Source of the DNA: Candidatus Hodarchaeota archaeon
GTDB taxonomy: Archaea > Asgardarchaeota > Heimdallarchaeia > Hodarchaeales > YT1-039
Assembly (NCBI GenBank): GCA_016840025.1
Contig: JAEOTF010000479.1
Location: 1-64,000, forward strand
DNA: 64,000 nt
Direction of reading: 5' to 3'
Under the pieces are notes generated by a model. The model saw only the letters and a list, made by a program, of their open reading frames with translations, did no database searches and was not told where the DNA came from. Below, piece after piece: positions 19,701 to 29,032 of the stretch. Positions within the stretch are counted from its first letter, which is position 1; each line of letters begins with the position of its first letter. The position numbers and the translations under genes were made by a program.

Positions 19701-22438
19701 TCCTCTGACACACCTAAAGTAGGTTCATAACAAATATCTCCTTCATAGAAAGCGAAAAGAGTCATGCTTGTTGAGATTATCGTTTGTGCTAGACTCTCAC
19801 TTAAATCAAAAGTTGCTACACCCCATTCATCTGTAGAAGCATTTAAAATTTCATCTAAAATAATGTAGATGATTGCATTCGAAATGGGGTAAGATTCTTG
19901 ATCAATAAGGGATACACGTATTTGTATTGTTTGGGATACTATATTGAAAGCAGTTTTTAGCTTTAAACGAGTTCTATCTTTTATAATCAATGAGCAGGGA
20001 GATACCTCAACCGAACCAATAGTTGGGTTGCGCCCAACAAGCTTTGCAGTTAAATTATAAGTTCCTGCAGGTATATAATGAGAGTTATTGCCAATTTCAT
20101 AGACATTTAAGGAGATATTAAATTTATGAACGTGCGTACTAGAAGATCCATTGAATAGAATGGTACTTAGAAATATATCTTCTGCCCAGAGTTCAACCAG
20201 TCCTACCAACGAGGAAGGGGGATTATCATAACTACTCTGTAATGCAGTTATAAGAACTTCAACTTCTTGCCCTCGTCGATAATAACCAGTTGAATTTAGA
20301 TCTACAAGCTCAAGCTCAATACGGGCTGTTTTTGTAGCTATATTAATATAAATTGTCTCAAACAAGTCTACAACATATCTCGAATCATTGATAGAAACAG
20401 AAAGACTATGTTGTCCTTCATTTTTTGGAATCCAACTTTCTATAACACTACCTAATTCATTAGATTGGGTAAGTGTTTCCAAAACTATTTCATTTGTGGA
20501 ATTTCTAATCTGAAGTGATAATATAACGCCTTCAACAGGTTGTTCACTATAACGAGGATCATCATCTACAAGAGAAACTGCAATTTCTATTTTAACTGTA
20601 TCCTCTACGGTTGCTTGAAAAAGCTCTTCATTATCAGTGAATTCTTGGTCATTTAAGAAGACTTCCAAAGAAATAGGTTGGGGGAGCACATTTAATGTCT
20701 TTAATATTGTTAGATTACCTATGACTGGAACTTCATAGCGAAGTTCAAGAGGATAGATCCTTGGAGCAAAGACGATAGGTTCTGTAATTAATATAAAAGT
20801 CCCATTACCGTCTGTAACAGTACTGGTTACTTCTTCCATAGTTTCATTCCATATTCGGCAGTAAATCGTAATACCTTCTACACTGCCATTTGAAATCAAA
20901 CTTCCTTCAATCTCGGCTACATGACCATAATAAATAGGGTCTATCTCTATTTCAGAAAAGGAAATATGTTCAATCGCATACTCAAGTTTTGATGTCGAAA
21001 TTGCACTTTTATATTGAAGATTTTCTTTGAACAAGACTAAGATATCTGTTAGAAGCGGTACCGCATCTTTTTGCATGAGATAGGTTGCTTTTCCATCTAT
21101 TCCTGTCTTATTGGTTCCAATCAAGTGCCATGGGTCTACATCCCCTAACTCATGATCGCGGTAATAGAAAATTAATTCTAAATCTCTTAAAGGAGAATAA
21201 TCATTGTCATATAAATAAGCAACAATGTCAAAATAGTCTTCTGAAATTGTTTCCGCTAATGGGAGATATATCTGAGTATTTTCCTTAAAAACAATAAGGG
21301 TATTTTGATCTTGATTGGCTGCATAGCTATCTGACCCCTCAAACTCAACTGTGATATTATGGATCCCGGGATGCATCCAAAGTGGAGTAGTAAGAGTAGC
21401 AAGTCCATTTTCATTCGTTATTGCTGTACCAAGATATTCCAATACCCCATCAGGGGTCATCAATGAAAAAATCAGAGGCGCTTCAGAAATAGGATCGCCT
21501 GAAACCGACTTAAGGTTAGCTTGGATATTAACATCATCTGAATAAGCGCCTGTTGCTGGAAAAACATTCACAGTTGTAAGTAATATTTGAATACTCAATA
21601 ATCCTCGTCCAATTACTCTGCTAGAACGATAATTATCGTTTTCCTTATGATGCCAAACATTAATCGTATAATCGCCAGGTTTTAGATGGCTTGGAATTTC
21701 TAAATCTATAATCCCTTCCGAATTAATAATAAAATCACATTGAGAATAACAATTTCCTTGACCAATAACATCAATTGAAATTCTGTCACTATCTTGCCAA
21801 TTCAGGCTTTCTTTTTCAATTTTTATGGGGATTGGTCTACTAAATCCATAGAAAAAACTTCTATTAGGTACATAAGCGATTACTTGGGGTGATGGCTTTG
21901 GTAAAATTGTTAGACCATTTTGATCATATGTCTCTTTAGATGTTCCCATGAAGCGAGCATCGCCATAAAATTCAGCTTTAAGGGCATAAGATCCAGGAAG
22001 TAGATGAATATCTGTTTTTACAGTTGCTATTCCTTGCGTATCCGTTATTGCGGAACCGAGAAGATCCCACTCAATGGGTGAAGAGTTTGATTTGCTAACA
22101 AAGAACGAAACAGACGCATCTTCTATTCTGTCTCCATTTGATTTGTTTGTTAAAACAGCACTGAACCATCCTTTTTCCCCCTGGTGCATCTCAACTGGAA
22201 TTATGTCTATGCTCGTAGTTTTCGGGGAGAAGGAAAGAAGATCTAAATCATCTTCTTGTTCGGGATTTTTTTCAAGCATATTTAACAAAAGGTCTTTATT
22301 ATCATCTGAAGCGGATAGGAGTTGGAATTTAAAGATCTCAGAGATGAATGAAGCATGTGCAAAAGTAGCTATCAAAAAAATGCCCATAATTAGGAAAGAA
22401 TAAACAAATTTTAAACGATACTTCGTCACCATAGTCAA
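16724..22438 (-). CDS. Giant secreted protein with Ig-like N-half and unusual C-half
   Basis: 1904-aa first gene of the operon. A signal peptide lies at about 10-30 (FVYSFLIMGIFLIATFAHA). Residues about 55-880 are repeated Ig-like modules of invasin/Big type ('GIATV', 'GSYALKAEFYGD', 'TNENGLATL'), each about 95-110 residues. About 900-1130 is a mixed domain. Near 1146 is a short Cys/Asp cluster (SCEVCNDDNHVTFAEF) that could bind metal. The remaining roughly 700 residues are helical with amphipathic and hydrophobic stretches (ILNTFVNTILFDIPLRLLGG and following, near 1530) and many Trp. No clear C-terminal anchor is present. I do not recognise the C-half. Its partners are probably the two anchored proteins downstream. 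Confidence 0.82.
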   Translation of the reverse strand: MTMVTKYRLKFVYSFLIMGIFLIATFAHASFISEIFKFQLLSASDDNKDLLLNMLEKNPEQEDDLDLLSFSPKTTSIDIIPVEMHQGEKGWFSAVLTNKSNGDRIEDASVSFFVSKSNSSPIEWDLLGSAITDTQGIATVKTDIHLLPGSYALKAEFYGDARFMGTSKETYDQNGLTILPKPSPQVIAYVPNRSFFYGFSRPIPIKIEKESLNWQDSDRISIDVIGQGNCYSQCDFIINSEGIIDLEIPSHLKPGDYTINVWHHKENDNYRSSRVIGRGLLSIQILLTTVNVFPATGAYSDDVNIQANLKSVSGDPISEAPLIFSLMTPDGVLEYLGTAITNENGLATLTTPLWMHPGIHNITVEFEGSDSYAANQDQNTLIVFKENTQIYLPLAETISEDYFDIVAYLYDNDYSPLRDLELIFYYRDHELGDVDPWHLIGTNKTGIDGKATYLMQKDAVPLLTDILVLFKENLQYKSAISTSKLEYAIEHISFSEIEIDPIYYGHVAEIEGSLISNGSVEGITIYCRIWNETMEEVTSTVTDGNGTFILITEPIVFAPRIYPLELRYEVPVIGNLTILKTLNVLPQPISLEVFLNDQEFTDNEELFQATVEDTVKIEIAVSLVDDDPRYSEQPVEGVILSLQIRNSTNEIVLETLTQSNELGSVIESWIPKNEGQHSLSVSINDSRYVVDLFETIYINIATKTARIELELVDLNSTGYYRRGQEVEVLITALQSSYDNPPSSLVGLVELWAEDIFLSTILFNGSSSTHVHKFNISLNVYEIGNNSHYIPAGTYNLTAKLVGRNPTIGSVEVSPCSLIIKDRTRLKLKTAFNIVSQTIQIRVSLIDQESYPISNAIIYIILDEILNASTDEWGVATFDLSESLAQTIISTSMTLFAFYEGDICYEPTLGVSEDITDSVKAFLRSSPSLTEAYVTNSMQTSLNITEPEKLEVAVDTVKTLLVSNEPALDVERWNNFFEAIDAYPYFSAEGVGTDVRFTFNPPNEADRRGSTPNAFLTGFEWVTIGDPLVTLISREYSTLKTEFQETYGNIFDIDFPTVYSNITTCALDEGFDFTQERIDSPIDVGGYIYVTLTPREDLAFFEGWNGYTEDEFPLTIAVPSPISSDGFLTGFPCPLPHDGIGPAGTSCEVCNDDNHVTFAEFKAWIDLAQDYSLKTWTDDLDPNTILFPVPIYEEGIDILSTLDGEITDLNNTETLEEALEGIEVPDSVRWLAEGLMELDNLTDGFFSDIGQDLIDKVENIIDMFKNADWSDWPDSWEEVWQSVVAGMSLAADILNPLSSIVKKALMKLVLTKGLELLVIVLDAIGVDILDLLGDIFSKTYNVIKDFKDALMPDFIGSIGTIMKDGLNQIANGLASLAPDSTTFDDLPSFDIPTIPIFSSTKTNEETFASILPTDQIFSGFGSHLGLLDDILTNLFGLNETDIQNFEQLFGKISIPVEKLLGILMEVFSLLIKFDFSGIKDLFQRVSSAAINWTVDNLRMLMTIVGNLIEKILNTFVNTILFDIPLRLLGGVIDLLLIPVYIFKEVGEFLSPLGKRGSSQNSRSPQASTSGIHSDIDTWWKGLSLRLVRLGCKAYQHLLPGDSLWGHIGKLIVMVTEDVLAWAFFISDNYKDIGDMSLNAFFEEALLTIFAYPWRPGLVNQTWIDEGLAYKLQELFWLDWIPTLGQLVTLIAYPITYWSLEAPPGTNKSMYFSNINFFKITDEKGNEYWKRYNAEWPNQWFSTLLTPYFAVLLGKEIWQYLYSIGELIFDFSWKDFTDVIANLFDIIINIIQALLEFLTPLIEGVDGEDITTKTIKYLFLSFLPVPYKIQHFYGDDGKEWKNGWWKCSSKEYNPGREQDNGKPTCSYEKWNKGFQYGELGLLALGAAFNCEAGVSEIALTIFELAD

Positions 22439-22953
22439 ATTCTCCTTAGCCCTATGCTAAGAATAAATATTCCAAACCTGATTTCCTGAATCAAAATCAT
22501 ATACCCCTACAAGATGAACCATCACATAATCCATTGAAATTGAAAATTTTTCTTAAAGAATCAACTGGGTTCAACGCCAGCTGGAATCTCAGTTTTAATT
22601 TGCCCCTGTCTCTCAATTCTCGATCATAAGGTCTTTTTAAAGAATTGAAACTGTGAGTAACAGTAAGTGGTTAGATTTGCAAGTTGTTAATTATGTTAAG
22701 TATAGAAACTGCAAAATCATTGTTCTGAATGAGGGGATACGTACTGAATAATAGCGAAATTTACTTACTTAAGAATTTGTTCATTAATTTTATTAAGAAA
22801 TTAAGCACATTTGAGCTCCTTAAAACATAAGTCATGAATTTAGCTGGAAATATTCACTTGAGGAGAGCACCAAGCTTTCAGGTAACCATGAGAAATGACG
22901 CTTATTATATGTAATGAGAATTGTTCCTTTTTCCTTGCAGATTGTACCCCCTC
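22439..22953. other. Intergenic region
   Basis: This 515-base A/T-rich gap should hold the promoter of the three-gene surface operon (minus strand, start 22438), followed by the 3' flank of the first propeller gene. I see no RNA gene or supported ORF. The sequence CTCTTACTTTTTGTACCG at its right end is the conserved 3' end of the propeller gene family and recurs at 39731 and 40883. Confidence 0.4.
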
Positions 22954-25900
22954 TTACTTTTTGTACCGTTTAAGAATCAATTCTGTGGTTTTCTGGGTGA
23001 ACTCAACTTTCTCATCTACGGATTTAGTCATGAACTCCGGGAAACGCGTGAGTTTAGCACTTACTTCACGTTGAATAGCTTCTTGTTCTGTAGGATCATC
23101 CGCTGCTGTTTGTAGTGCTTCTTGTCCCAATTTTTCTTCGAGTTCTGGTGCAAGAGCGCGGGCACAATAGCGGTGCCCGAACACCGCTTTACGAGCAACA
23201 AGAGTTTTAACTTTGTTTAATGACCTGGTTACTTGTCGGCGCGTCCTAGGAATCGCTCCAATAACCATTAAACAAATTATTAATGCTACTAATACGAGTA
23301 ATACCACGGCATAATCGTCCAAGAACTTTTCCAGCCCTTCTTTCGACCCCTCCGCAATATTGACCCCAAAAGTCGCGAGAATGACCCCTTCATGTTTGGC
23401 TACGATTTCATACAATCCAAGTGTAGCAAAAAAATAACTGAAACTCGCTCTGCCGTCCGATCCAGTGAGGGTGCTGTTTTGGAAGGCTTCATTGATATAC
23501 CAATCTACTTGAGCTCCAATCACGGGGATGCCATTGTTCAAAACTACGCTTAAAGCTCGGTGAAGGGTGGAAGTGTTGGAGAGCACATAAATGGTAAATT
23601 CCAACGCTTGTCCAACCGTTCCATTAACTGTCGATGGACCAGTACAACTTGCAAAATATCCCGCGGTCACAGTTACCCAAATTTCGCCCCAACTGGCGTC
23701 ATTGTAATAGAATGCTACCCGATAAGTACCAGAATTAACAAATGGATAGGAGAAATAGAGATAGCCACTCGTATCACTAAATTGGGAATCAACCTGCGTG
23801 CCATTCACAAGTAACCCCACACGTGCCCCTGCCATTGCAATGGGCGGGGTTTCATTGAAATAGATCCACCCGACAAATGATACAGGATGCCCGATCACTG
23901 TCTCCGTCATGGTCGTGGTGGGACTAATAACGGTCACTACTGGGGAAGAACTCACTACATAAATAATTAATTCAACAACAGAATCATTAACAGCTAATTC
24001 CATCCCATCTTTTAGCACAGTCACTGTGATGATCCTCGCTGTCAGAAATAGTTGTGTCGTATTCAACCAACCATTGCTATCGGTCTTGATGGAAGGTAAG
24101 GATATATCATTCAACTTATACACTAAATCTACACCTGGCACAGGCGTACCCTCACCGTCGACTAGTTGTCCATGAATGGTATAATTATCGCCTAAAATAA
24201 GCCAAAGAGTCGTAGTTTTATTAGCGACACCGTTGAACCAAAACTCCAAGTCTGTTGTAGGGAGATAAATATCAGCCTGTACCCCGCGAGCAGGTATTTT
24301 AGCCTCCACATGATGGGTACCAGCGCTAGTGAGCTGAAGGAGCCAAGTACTATGTCCTGTAGCATTCGTTACAGTTGTGTTTAGTAAAGTATCATCCAAC
24401 CACCAGTTAACTTCTATACCCTCAACTGGGACACTGGTATTTGTTTCAACTCGGACGGAAAGTAAAATAATATCATAAAGCAAAGCATTTTGATTAGGGG
24501 TTACATCTGTAAACTGGAGAGTTAGTTCTGTTACGGTAAGAAAGGTGGTGTATGTCGTGGGATAACCAACTTTTGCAGTCACGGTGATGGTGATATTCCA
24601 CACACCAATTGTAGAATAATTAGCGAAACCACTGATCAATCCTGAGGTAGAATTAATAGTTAACCAAGTTGTACTATTACCAGAAATTGTCCACGTTAGG
24701 TTACTGGGATAGGCAATAGACGCGTTAAAATCATATTGGAAAAATGTTGCTTCCGGAGTTTTCAAATTGGTTGGCTGAGTGGTGAGTTCGGGAGCAATAT
24801 CCATGATTTCAACAATAAGAAATGTTGTATAATTTGCATGTTCCCCTGTCTCCACTTCTACGATAACGGTTATGTTCCATACACCGATATGAGAGTGGTT
24901 CGCGAAACCACTAATCTCCCCTGAAGATGAATTGATAACCAACCACGTTGTACCATTACCTGTGAAGATCCAGGTGAAATTTTCCGAAAGGGGGAATGTC
25001 GCATTGAAATCATAATGGAATATTGTTTCTTCTGTGACATTAAAACCTAGAGGAGTTGTGGTTATTATGATTGAAAAATGAATAATAACCTCTGTATAAT
25101 TTGTTGGGGCATCCATAGGGCTTACCACCTTATTATCTGCCACATCAGAGGCCTCTACATAATAAAAAAGTGTTGTATTTCCAGGAAAGGGGCCTATGGT
25201 CGCTTGATACGGTGTACCGGTCATAGGAATTGTATACCAAGCACTATCATTGATCTTGTCACTCTCATTGTTCTTATAGTATAGAATTACCGATCTTACG
25301 CCTAAATTATCAGTCACATTTGCAGTAATAGTCACATTATCCTGATCTGTTACATAAACAGAGGGAGATTGGTTTACTGAGGAAATTATAGGGCAAATAT
25401 CATCAGTAGTGGAATTCAATTTCATTACGAACGCCTCATTACCCCCTTTTGTCTCATTTTGGATTGCATTATAGGTGGGGAAATCCGTTGAACTAGTTGA
25501 TCCGGTAATGTAGCTATTTCCTGCAGCATCAACAGCAATTCCGTTCCCATAATCGGCTCCTGAACCCCCGAGAAATGTACTAAATACGAGGCTATTTCCA
25601 GTCATATTTAATTGTGTAACAAAGGCGTCCCTAGTTCCACTCAATGTAGAGTTGTAAGCATTCAGGGTGGGAAAGTTAGCGGAATCGGTGTACCCTGTAA
25701 TGTATACATTTCCTGCGTAATCGACAGCAATTTCGTTCCCATAATCATCATCTGAGCCCCCAAGAAATGTACTAAATACGAGGCTGTTCCCAGTTGCATT
25801 CAATTTTATAACAAAAGCGTCTTCGCTATAATTTTCCCCGTATGTATCGTTATAGGCATTGAGAGTTGGAAAATCATCGGATCTGGTCCATCCCGTAATA

Positions 25901-27570
25901 TAGCAGTTTCCTGTGTCATCTATGGCAAGATCATACCCACTCTCCCATTCTGAGCCCCCAAGAAATGTACTAAATACTAGCCCATTCCCAGTTGCATTCA
26001 CTTTCGTCACAAAACCATCTCCTCCACCGCCAAATGTATCATTATAGGCGTTCAAGGTGGGAAAATTAGAAGATTGTGTTTCTCCAGTAACATATGCATT
26101 CCCTATATTATCTACGGCAACTCCGAATACAATATCTTTTTCAGAACCGCCTAAAAATGTACTATACACGAGTCCATTCCCAGTTGCGTTGAATTTCGTC
26201 AGAAAACCTTCCTTACTTCCATTTCCTGTATCATTGAAACCATTGCGGGTAGGAAAATTTGTAGAATAAGTATCTCCAACAATATATGCATTACCTGAAT
26301 TATCGACTGCTATTGATTTTACACCATCATACGCATTTCCGCCAAAATAGGAACTGTATACTAAACTTCCATTTCCACTTAATTTGCTAATAAAAATATC
26401 AATATTACCTCCGCCAAATGAATCATTATAGGGATTTTGGGTCGGAAAATCTAATGAGTTAGTACTTCCAGTAACGTAACAATTACCATCAGTATCTACA
26501 GCAATTGCATACCCCGACTCGTATACTGAGCCCCCTAAATACGTACTGTATACGAAATCATCCCCAGCTGCATTCAATTTCGTCACAAAAACGTCTTGAT
26601 TTGCTAAACTACTTTGGTTGGCATTATGGGTCGGAAAATCTATTGAAGTGGTTGTTCCAGCAATATAGCTGTTTCCATCGCTATCTATAGCAATGGCATC
26701 CGCACTATCTAATCCTGAGCCCCCAAGATAGGTACTAAAATAGAACCAAAGTGGATCAATAATAAGAGGTTGGTTAGGGTCATATCCCATAACGTGAAAG
26801 CCATAACTCTTGGAGAGGGAATCTTTTGAAGCAAAATAAGCTGTAACTGGCGTTCTATCTGCTTGAAAGACCCGTAGACAGGTATCTTGAAAATTATATG
26901 CTTGTATGGTATTTTGGGCAGTTATTGTCACTGTTTGAGGCTGCACATCCAACGTTACTGGTCCATTCACCTTCACAATAATTTGAGACGGATTCCCACT
27001 TGGACGCACAATAAACTCATATTTCAACCCCTCCGTAGTCATGTAATACCGCATGTCAATCTGCGGGTATAACTCAAAGAACCAGACCTCATCCCAGCTG
27101 GGGACATTCGTCAGGTGAAGATCTCCATAATAATAATTTTTCGGGTGACTTATCTTGCCTTTTCCTACGGGAGTGACTGGATTGGCTTCAGGGAACGTCA
27201 ATGAAAAACTAAAATCCGATGTATTGTTTCGGGGAGTGCTTACAAACGTAATCTTGGACGTTCCGAACCCTACACTCATCTCTGAAGATGAATAATAATA
27301 CTGGATATCGTTATCACTTAATTGGCCCTGATTCTGGATAAATCCTGAAAAAGGGAGTTTTTTAGGTGGTTCCAACGGTAATTTAGGATTAATCCTCTCC
27401 GTCTTCGGCATAATTCCTTGTTCGAGTTTCTGTACTTCTTGGGAAGATATTTCTTCTGTATTTCTCAGAAGAAAGATGGGAACAAGGTTTCCTACTAGAA
27501 GAAGAATGAGCACTAAGAAAGCTGATGTTGGATAAGAATATTTTAAGAAATTCCTTGAAAAACGATTCAT
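22954..27570 (-). CDS. SBBP beta-propeller surface protein 1
   Basis: 1538-aa anchored surface protein. It has a signal peptide (about 15-36). The conserved domain that precedes SBBP repeats follows (about 70-270, FSGFIQNQGQ, GLKYEFIVRP, PLIIDP). Seven SBBP repeats fill 275-720, each with '(V/L)(Y/F)STxLGGS', 'AVDxxGNxYITG' and 'FPTxNAYN'. An Ig/FN3-like module (about 730-830) and two He_PIG-type putative Ig domains ('TWLxINSxSGxISG', about 840-1020) follow. Further Ig-like modules, a membrane helix (DYAVVLLVLVALIICLMVIGAI) and a conserved cytosolic tail of about 95 residues complete it. Sequons are dense. GAGGGG precedes the ATG, and a conserved box lies at 27632-27649. A role in adhesion or S-layer-like display is inferred. 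Confidence 0.9.
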   Translation of the reverse strand: MNRFSRNFLKYSYPTSAFLVLILLLVGNLVPIFLLRNTEEISSQEVQKLEQGIMPKTERINPKLPLEPPKKLPFSGFIQNQGQLSDNDIQYYYSSSEMSVGFGTSKITFVSTPRNNTSDFSFSLTFPEANPVTPVGKGKISHPKNYYYGDLHLTNVPSWDEVWFFELYPQIDMRYYMTTEGLKYEFIVRPSGNPSQIIVKVNGPVTLDVQPQTVTITAQNTIQAYNFQDTCLRVFQADRTPVTAYFASKDSLSKSYGFHVMGYDPNQPLIIDPLWFYFSTYLGGSGLDSADAIAIDSDGNSYIAGTTTSIDFPTHNANQSSLANQDVFVTKLNAAGDDFVYSTYLGGSVYESGYAIAVDTDGNCYVTGSTNSLDFPTQNPYNDSFGGGNIDIFISKLSGNGSLVYSSYFGGNAYDGVKSIAVDNSGNAYIVGDTYSTNFPTRNGFNDTGNGSKEGFLTKFNATGNGLVYSTFLGGSEKDIVFGVAVDNIGNAYVTGETQSSNFPTLNAYNDTFGGGGDGFVTKVNATGNGLVFSTFLGGSEWESGYDLAIDDTGNCYITGWTRSDDFPTLNAYNDTYGENYSEDAFVIKLNATGNSLVFSTFLGGSDDDYGNEIAVDYAGNVYITGYTDSANFPTLNAYNSTLSGTRDAFVTQLNMTGNSLVFSTFLGGSGADYGNGIAVDAAGNSYITGSTSSTDFPTYNAIQNETKGGNEAFVMKLNSTTDDICPIISSVNQSPSVYVTDQDNVTITANVTDNLGVRSVILYYKNNESDKINDSAWYTIPMTGTPYQATIGPFPGNTTLFYYVEASDVADNKVVSPMDAPTNYTEVIIHFSIIITTTPLGFNVTEETIFHYDFNATFPLSENFTWIFTGNGTTWLVINSSSGEISGFANHSHIGVWNITVIVEVETGEHANYTTFLIVEIMDIAPELTTQPTNLKTPEATFFQYDFNASIAYPSNLTWTISGNSTTWLTINSTSGLISGFANYSTIGVWNITITVTAKVGYPTTYTTFLTVTELTLQFTDVTPNQNALLYDIILLSVRVETNTSVPVEGIEVNWWLDDTLLNTTVTNATGHSTWLLQLTSAGTHHVEAKIPARGVQADIYLPTTDLEFWFNGVANKTTTLWLILGDNYTIHGQLVDGEGTPVPGVDLVYKLNDISLPSIKTDSNGWLNTTQLFLTARIITVTVLKDGMELAVNDSVVELIIYVVSSSPVVTVISPTTTMTETVIGHPVSFVGWIYFNETPPIAMAGARVGLLVNGTQVDSQFSDTSGYLYFSYPFVNSGTYRVAFYYNDASWGEIWVTVTAGYFASCTGPSTVNGTVGQALEFTIYVLSNTSTLHRALSVVLNNGIPVIGAQVDWYINEAFQNSTLTGSDGRASFSYFFATLGLYEIVAKHEGVILATFGVNIAEGSKEGLEKFLDDYAVVLLVLVALIICLMVIGAIPRTRRQVTRSLNKVKTLVARKAVFGHRYCARALAPELEEKLGQEALQTAADDPTEQEAIQREVSAKLTRFPEFMTKSVDEKVEFTQKTTELILKRYKK
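25411..26748 (-). repeat. Seven SBBP repeats (propeller 1)
   Basis: Residues 275-720 hold seven repeats of 50-65 residues. Each begins at a STxLGG-type motif and runs through DSDGNSYIAG-type and FPTxNAYN-type strands to an AFVTKLNATG-type strand. Seven copies fit one closed seven-bladed beta-propeller. Confidence 0.85.
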
Positions 27571-27631
27571 TTTAACCCCTCATAAGTAAAATTAAGAAGG
27601 TTGAGATTAAATTGTTAAGTATAACATTTAC

Positions 27632-27649
27632 TTTATTAATCAATCTATA
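27632..27649 (-). promoter_or_regulatory. Conserved promoter-like box upstream of propeller gene 1
   Basis: Read on the minus strand this is TATAGATTGATTAATAAA, 62-79 bases before the ATG. Nearly the same box lies at the same distance before propeller genes 2 and 3, while the surrounding sequence differs. It is probably a TATA-type element or operator shared by the family. Confidence 0.5.
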
Positions 27650-27714
27650 CTGTTGATATCGAACAAGAAGTGAATATTATCCGAATTTATAAGAAATGGT
27701 CGTGATTCTGAGTG

Positions 27715-28161
27715 CTAAACCTTTACCTCAAAAATTTTAATCTCAGGCAACCTTTTCCAGTCCTGATCATTTGTCATTATCCTGCTGATTTTTTCCTTCT
27801 TCATTGTCCAGTATATCAATACATCTCCAATATCTAGGTCATATTGATCCATTACTGAATATAATTGATCAATTTCGTCAGTGGAAAGATTTGTTCGTAC
27901 GATAAACACTTCTAACTCCATTAAAAGTAAGGGGAACCGTTTTTTAAGACTTTGACAGAGTTTTTCCCTTTCATTTTTCTTTTGTTCCTTGGCTAAGTTG
28001 ATTTCAATATCTAATATCTTGATTATTTCATAAATCACTATTGGATTTATCACAAGGTCATAACCTAAAGAGAGGGCATAATAAAAATCCTTTTTTGACC
28101 TGAACCAACAATTCGAATCAATAAAAACCCTTTTTTCGTGTTGTTGATCAGTATTACTCAT
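27715..28161 (-). CDS. PIN-domain toxin (VapC-like)
   Basis: 148-aa PIN-fold ribonuclease-like protein. Candidate acidic metal ligands are Asp15 (VFIDSNCWF), Glu45, Asp110/Asp113 (DLDIGDVLIY) and Asp132 (MTNDQDW). It overlaps the end of the upstream AbrB-like gene by 8 bases on the same strand, the standard antitoxin-toxin arrangement. It lies just upstream (5') of propeller gene 1. PIN toxins cleave tRNA or rRNA; the target here is unknown. Confidence 0.8.
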   Translation of the reverse strand: MSNTDQQHEKRVFIDSNCWFRSKKDFYYALSLGYDLVINPIVIYEIIKILDIEINLAKEQKKNEREKLCQSLKKRFPLLLMELEVFIVRTNLSTDEIDQLYSVMDQYDLDIGDVLIYWTMKKEKISRIMTNDQDWKRLPEIKIFEVKV

Positions 28162-28465
28162 TCAGGAGTTCCCCACTCTTCTTTATCTTTCGTGATATAT
28201 CTTCGCCAATTAATCTATCCATCTTCTTAGCAGACAACTTTTCTAGGTCTGTTTCTCCAACAATCTCGAACCACTCTTTTAAAGCTTGTAATTTTGAGGA
28301 TAATCGTGTTTCTTCAAATTTATGGGCTATTTCTTGTAGGGAGTTCAGATCTTCGCTCAGTATAAAGGTTTTCCCCTTTTTAAGAAAATAAATTTCATTT
28401 TTTCGTTTAATGGGTAAAGAAACTCTCCCTTTGTTATCAACCTTTCTTTTTTCAATCATTGTCAT
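28154..28465 (-). CDS. AbrB/MazE-like antitoxin
   Basis: 103-aa protein with an N-terminal swapped-hairpin AbrB pattern (KVDNKGRVSLPIK at 8-20) that binds DNA. A helical C-terminus probably wraps the PIN toxin encoded immediately downstream (8-base overlap). It is expected to neutralise the toxin and repress the pair. ATG codons at 28465 and 28459 are both possible starts. Confidence 0.75.
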   Translation of the reverse strand: MTMIEKRKVDNKGRVSLPIKRKNEIYFLKKGKTFILSEDLNSLQEIAHKFEETRLSSKLQALKEWFEIVGETDLEKLSAKKMDRLIGEDISRKIKKSGELLNE

Positions 28466-28580
28466 TGTTTTTCAAAGGAATTATGTAGATTTATCACTTA
28501 TAAACATTCCCACGCAGATGTGGGAATGTTTATCTCTAATTACTTGGAGGATAAAACTCGAATTACGATTGAGATTACTA

Positions 28581-28686
28581 TTACTTTTTGTACCGTTTAA
28601 GAATCAATTCCGTGGTTTTCTGGGTGAACTCGACCTTCTCATCCACGGATTTAGTCATGAACACGGGAAACCGGATGAGTTTAACA
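28581..28686 (-). pseudogene. Orphan 3' end of a propeller-family gene (remnant F1)
   Basis: The minus strand encodes about 35 codons matching the end of the family tail (RFPVFMTKSVDEKVEFTQKT then TELILKRYKK and stop). It aligns with the last codons of the intact gene at 22954 at nearly every base. Homology stops abruptly upstream at TTTAACA, about where remnant F4 also stops. The body of the gene is missing, and its place is taken by the AbrB/PIN pair at 28784-29522. Confidence 0.85.
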
Positions 28687-28783
28687 TTGAATTCATGTTT
28701 ATTAGCTTTTAATATAGCTATCACTATGCAATACCTCATCGTAATACGTAATACTTATTAGTACATATAATAATTAATCAAGC

Positions 28784-29032
28784 ATGCCAATCCTTACAAT
28801 CAAAGGTCAACTGACTATTCCCAAAGAAATCCGTGAAAGTCTAGGATTACGACATGGGGATGAAATTGAGTTTATAGAAGAAGAAGGAAGGGTTTATATT
28901 CGAAAAAAAACCACAATTGAAAAGGAAGAAGCGAAGTTTCAGCAATTTAAGGGGCAAATTAAATTATCTACCACTACAGACGACTTGATTGACGAATTAA
29001 GAGGAGAAGACCCCCCTGATAACAGCAATTGA
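28784..29032 (+). CDS. AbrB-family antitoxin (VapB-like)
   Basis: 82-aa protein with a textbook AbrB/MazE N-terminus (LTIKGQLTIPKEIRESLGL, then GDEIEFIEEEGRVYI). It is a DNA-binding antitoxin that should pair with the PIN toxin overlapping its 3' end. It is read on the plus strand, divergent from remnant F1. Confidence 0.85.
   Translation: MPILTIKGQLTIPKEIRESLGLRHGDEIEFIEEEGRVYIRKKTTIEKEEAKFQQFKGQIKLSTTTDDLIDELRGEDPPDNSN

Noticed and set aside
22580..22625. Minus-strand GQIKTEIPAGVEPS-like translation resembling an AbrB fragment
   Set aside because: It is only about 14 residues, with no start and no partner; it is too short to distinguish from chance.
25411..26748. Regular repeats of about 150 bases that could suggest a tandem or CRISPR array
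   Set aside because: The repeats encode protein blades in frame, vary at the DNA level and lack constant short repeats with unique spacers.
28410..28712. Plus-strand open frame of 100 codons
   Set aside because: It is antisense to the AbrB-like antitoxin and to remnant F1; its repeated segments merely mirror the family tail.
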